The notes beneath the pieces were generated by a model. That model made no database searches, was not told the DNA's origin, and worked only from the letters and a program-made list of their open reading frames with translations. A DNA stretch of 64,000 nucleotides from Jiulongibacter sp966250325 (GTDB lineage Bacteria; Bacteroidota; Bacteroidia; Cytophagales; Spirosomataceae): contig CBINGY010000015.1 in assembly GCA_966250325.1 (NCBI GenBank), positions 15,947-79,946 on the forward strand. The letters run 5' to 3'. The position numbers were made by a program, and so were the translations under genes. Below are positions 61,518 through 64,000 of this stretch, in pieces. Numbering within the stretch: the stretch's first letter is position 1; every line of letters begins with the position of its first letter.

Positions 61518-61607
61518 TTAACCGCGAAGATGCAATGCCGCCAGAAATAATATAATTGTTGGTGTTGCTGCTTAAAAATCTTCGCGTCACCGCGGCCTGG
61601 CGGTGTG
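61518..61607. repeat. intergenic 'CGCGAAGACGC' palindromic repeat, copy 1
   Basis: Two complementary arm regions, CGCGAAGAT (61523-61531) with ATCTTCGCG (61578-61586) and GCCGCCAG with CTGGCGG, frame a short core. It belongs to a dispersed family with copies at 61637-61724 and 63884-63970 and fragments elsewhere. It lies in the 357-bp gap between the ATPase and the LytTR regulator, which holds no gene. Confidence 0.7.
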
Positions 61608-61636
61608 AACCTGGCATTGGTTTCTGGCTCCGGAAT

Positions 61637-61724
61637 ATTAGCCGCGAAGACGCAATGCCGCTAAGATGTGAAATAAACGGTGTAAAAGCCTTAAAACCTC
61701 AGCGTCATCGCGGCTTTGCGGTTT
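61637..61724. repeat. intergenic 'CGCGAAGACGC' palindromic repeat, copy 2
   Basis: GCCGCGAAGACGCAATGCCGC at the left and AGCGTCATCGCGGCTTTGCGG at the right form complementary arms about 55 nt apart. Same family as copies 1 and 3. Confidence 0.72.
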
Positions 61725-61743
61725 AAAAATCTGCGTAGAGCGT

Positions 61744-61751
61744 TATCTTTG
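61744..61751 (+). promoter_or_regulatory. -7 promoter box for the LytTR gene
   Basis: TATCTTTG matches TAnnTTTG, 19 nt before the ATG at 61771. Confidence 0.6.
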
Positions 61752-61770
61752 ACAGAATCATAAAACGCCG

Positions 61771-62631
61771 ATGACCCTCCTTCGAAAATTTCTGCAACAG
61801 CCCTACAGCTTCTATTTTGAAGGAAAAAAACTCTGGCAGATTACCCTGGTTATTTATGTATTGGCTCAACTATATAATTCACTGATTCAACCCTTTGACG
61901 TATATACACCTGAATTAAAATTCAGGCCCCTGATTATTGAGTTTATTCATTCCATTATTCCGGTAATTGTTATTCTGTATTCGGCTCTACTCTTAAGGTT
62001 GTTCCCACGTTTTACCGAGGCCTGGACACTTCGGAAAGAACTCCTTCTTTTTGTGGTAATTCTGATTCAGGTAGGGCTCATTGACTTTCTTATACGCGAT
62101 CTTATCTATAATAACCCTTCCAACTGGTCGTGGTGTTATCTCAAAGAAGAAGTTTTCAATACCCTGGTAGGCGGCTTACTGCTTATCACTCCGGTCATTT
62201 CCATCAATCTGAACATTCAACTGCTTAAAAATCAGGAGGCAGCAGAACAGATCAACCGGATTATTTTATCTGAAACAAAACCTGAAACAAACGAAACGAT
62301 CTCCATAAAAACCCCGCTCATTTCCGAAAATTTTGAGCTTGACCTCTCCCGTCTTCTGTTTGTGAATGCAGACGGTAATTACCTGAAAATCCATCTGAAA
62401 AATGAAGCCCCTTTGCTGAAACGAATGACCCTGAATAGTCTGGAAGAGGTGCTGGCCAACTACCCGCAGGTGTTGCGGGTGCACCGTTCGTATCTGGTAA
62501 ATCTGATGCAGGTGGAGAAAGTGAGCGGAAATGCCCAGGGATATAAACTGAGGCTGAAAGGATCTGATGAAACGGTGCCTGTTTCAAGAAACTATCTGGA
62601 GGCTTTTGACCGAAAAATGAGCCGATCCTGA
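61771..62631 (+). CDS. membrane-bound LytTR-family transcriptional regulator
   Basis: A 286-residue protein with four hydrophobic segments in the first half (for example ITLVIYVLAQLYNSLI, LLFVVILIQVGLIDFLI, NTLVGGLLLITPVISI), then a LytTR DNA-binding domain (LDLSRLLFVNADGNYLKIHLK ... RMTLNSLEEVLANYPQVLRVHRSYLVNLMQVEKV) with the typical HRSYLVN core. It presumably senses a membrane or extracellular signal and regulates nearby genes; the acyltransferase downstream (119-nt gap) is the obvious candidate. Confidence 0.85.
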   Translation: MTLLRKFLQQPYSFYFEGKKLWQITLVIYVLAQLYNSLIQPFDVYTPELKFRPLIIEFIHSIIPVIVILYSALLLRLFPRFTEAWTLRKELLLFVVILIQVGLIDFLIRDLIYNNPSNWSWCYLKEEVFNTLVGGLLLITPVISINLNIQLLKNQEAAEQINRIILSETKPETNETISIKTPLISENFELDLSRLLFVNADGNYLKIHLKNEAPLLKRMTLNSLEEVLANYPQVLRVHRSYLVNLMQVEKVSGNAQGYKLRLKGSDETVPVSRNYLEAFDRKMSRS

Positions 62632-62750
62632 TTTGACATTGATCCCAGATACATTGACAGCCATCACAAGGCCTTGTTTGCCGTCACAAAAGGATGCTGT
62701 CTGAAACAATCGCCGGTTTATATTTCAGGACCGCAGTGAATCTTTGCCTC

Positions 62751-63872
62751 ATGGAAAGACGCTATGATATCGACTGGCTGAGAATACTCGCCTTTGCTCT
62801 GCTTATTTTTTATCACACGGGAATGTTCTTTGTTCCCTGGGGCTGGCACATCAAAAACCCCGTAATTTATGAATGGCTGGAGTACCCCATGCTGTTTATG
62901 AATCGCTGGAGGATGTCGCTGCTCTTTCTAATTTCTGGCATGGGTGTGGCTTTCTCGCTTAAAAAAAGGAAGCCGGGGAATTTTGTAACCGAGCGAATCA
63001 AGATGCTTTTTATCCCGCTGGTATTCGGGATGTTTGTGGTAGTGCCGCCGCAGATCTATGCAGAGCGGGTGGAGCATGGCCAGTTTACAGGAACTTATTT
63101 CGACTTCTGGCCCTCCCAACTATTTGTAAACGGAGCCTACCCCGAGGGTAATTTCAGCTGGCACCACCTCTGGTTTTTGCCGTATATTCTGGTGTTTTCC
63201 CTGGTATTTCTTCCCATTTTTGAGCAAATCAGAAAATACCCGGGTGGAGCCTTCATGCGGTTTATCAACCGGCTGGTGAGCAGCCCTTTAAAAATATATG
63301 GACTTACGCTTCCGCTTATTTTACTGGAGGTTTTTGCCGATCCGTTTTTCCCGGTGACGCATGACCTTATTCACGACTGGTTTTATCTACCCTATAATGC
63401 CGTTCTCTTCTTTTACGGATTTCTGCTGATTACCGCATATCCTTACTTTTTATATGCGTTGCAAAAAGGGATGAAAGGATTTTTAATTACGGGCATCGTC
63501 GCTTACAGCATGTTCCTGTTCATCCGGGCGGGTTACGAAGATGGCTGGCAAAGGCATATTATAGAGGCCGTTATCAATCAAATCAGTGTTTTATCCTGGC
63601 TTTTGCTTTTGTTTGCACTTTCTTCCCGCTACCTCAACATCAAAAGCAAGGCGGTGGCTTACTGGAACCGGGCGGTGTATCCGTTTTATATCCTGCATCA
63701 AACGGTGATCATTCTTCTGGCCTGGTGGGTGTTAGATTCCGACTGGGGTCTGTTCCTAAAGTTCAGCTTCATAAGCATCGGGTGCTTTCTTATTTGCTGG
63801 GTACTTTATGAGTTTATCATCAAACGCTTTAAGATCACCCGATTGTTTTTCGGCGTGCGTCCTTCAAACTAA
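62751..63872 (+). CDS. acyltransferase-3 family membrane protein
   Basis: A 373-residue integral membrane protein (about ten hydrophobic segments) of the Acyl_transf_3/OpgC-like family: RRYDIDWLRILAFALLIFYHTGMFF near the start, with the conserved His in FYHTG, RWRMSLLFLISGMGVAFSL, HHLWFLPYILVFSL and FYILHQTVIIL. Such proteins O-acylate sugars of glycans or lipids at the membrane. The start at 62751 (MERRYDIDW) is preferred over 62694, which would add residues before the family start. It may be under the control of the preceding LytTR protein. Confidence 0.86.
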   Translation: MERRYDIDWLRILAFALLIFYHTGMFFVPWGWHIKNPVIYEWLEYPMLFMNRWRMSLLFLISGMGVAFSLKKRKPGNFVTERIKMLFIPLVFGMFVVVPPQIYAERVEHGQFTGTYFDFWPSQLFVNGAYPEGNFSWHHLWFLPYILVFSLVFLPIFEQIRKYPGGAFMRFINRLVSSPLKIYGLTLPLILLEVFADPFFPVTHDLIHDWFYLPYNAVLFFYGFLLITAYPYFLYALQKGMKGFLITGIVAYSMFLFIRAGYEDGWQRHIIEAVINQISVLSWLLLLFALSSRYLNIKSKAVAYWNRAVYPFYILHQTVIILLAWWVLDSDWGLFLKFSFISIGCFLICWVLYEFIIKRFKITRLFFGVRPSN

Positions 63873-63883
63873 ATGCTCTTTTT

Positions 63884-63970
63884 CACCGCCAGGACGCGAA
63901 GCCGCCAAGGTTTATTATGTCAAGAAATCGCCGAAACCATATACCTAGCGTCCTCGCGGCTTTGCGGTAG
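63884..63970. repeat. intergenic 'CGCGAAGACGC' palindromic repeat, copy 3
   Basis: CCGCCAGGACGCGAAGCCGCC (left arm) and AGCGTCCTCGCGGCTTTGCGG (right arm) are complementary across about 35 nt, in the gene-free right end of the window. Same family as copies 1 and 2. Confidence 0.75.
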
Positions 63971-64000
63971 GTTCACTAGATATTATGCCTTACGAACAAA

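Noticed and set aside
61518..61724. CRISPR array in the 61.5-61.7 kb repeats
   Set aside because: Only two copies with complementary arms and no uniform spacers; no cas genes nearby.

Overview
The window looks like a chromosomal segment from a Bacteroidota bacterium, most likely of the Cytophagia type. Supporting signs are a gene with a C-terminal type A sorting domain of the type IX secretion system, a GldB-like gliding lipoprotein, a carboxypeptidase-regulatory-fold TonB-dependent receptor, several lipoproteins and DUF families typical of the phylum (DUF2490, DUF2911, DUF3089, DUF4136), and many exact copies of the phylum's -7 promoter box TAnnTTTG upstream of genes. No rRNA, tRNA, CRISPR array, prophage or recognisable transposase gene was seen. 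Most of the window is ordinary core metabolism in short operons.

Layout. 1-9 kb: a 5'-truncated glucose/sorbosone dehydrogenase, asd with a structured leader, an AT-rich SIR2-like gene, a secreted GH51-like protein with degenerate active-site motifs, and a 1262-residue secreted BNR/GEVED protein. 9-16 kb (mostly minus strand): a TPR membrane protein, ribH, a four-helix-bundle gene, lysC, a DinB-like gene, serS and fau, followed by pdhA. 16-25.4 kb: recF and yqgE, then a molybdenum-cofactor island (moeA, xdhC, DUF2490, ModE-like regulator, DUF2490, moaD, moaE, a mobA-like fusion, a toxin-antitoxin pair and moaC). 25.4-33.8 kb: a GMC oxidoreductase with its subunit-3-like partner, a GH16 lipoprotein, DUF2911, a Tat-type Gfo/Idh/MocA oxidoreductase, a LOG protein, nadC, tadA and sod.

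33.9-38.7 kb: a trp operon (trpE, DUF3052-like gene, trpG) preceded by what reads as a complete ribosome-mediated attenuator: an 18-codon leader peptide with three consecutive Trp codons, an antiterminator pairing, and a terminator with a nine-T tail. Then manC and a DUF3089 hydrolase. 38.8-50.3 kb: a TonB-dependent receptor with a tandem tetrad/octad repeat insert, monomeric isocitrate dehydrogenase, a T9SS cargo protein, a second Gfo/Idh/MocA enzyme, gldB and an ABC exporter. 50.3-64 kb: a Fur-family regulator, engB, a ROK kinase, a DUF4136 lipoprotein, an outer-membrane protein, a PaaE-like reductase, RNase R, a MORN-like protein, GDP-fucose synthase, a VTT membrane protein, an AAA ATPase flanked by near-identical 47-bp direct repeats, a membrane-bound LytTR regulator and an acyltransferase.

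The observations most worth following are the trp attenuator, the repeat-flanked ATPase cassette, the hairpin just upstream of asd, the repeat insert in the TonB receptor, and the DUF2490-ModE-DUF2490 arrangement in the molybdenum-cofactor island. All calls come from reading the sequence; no database search was run.
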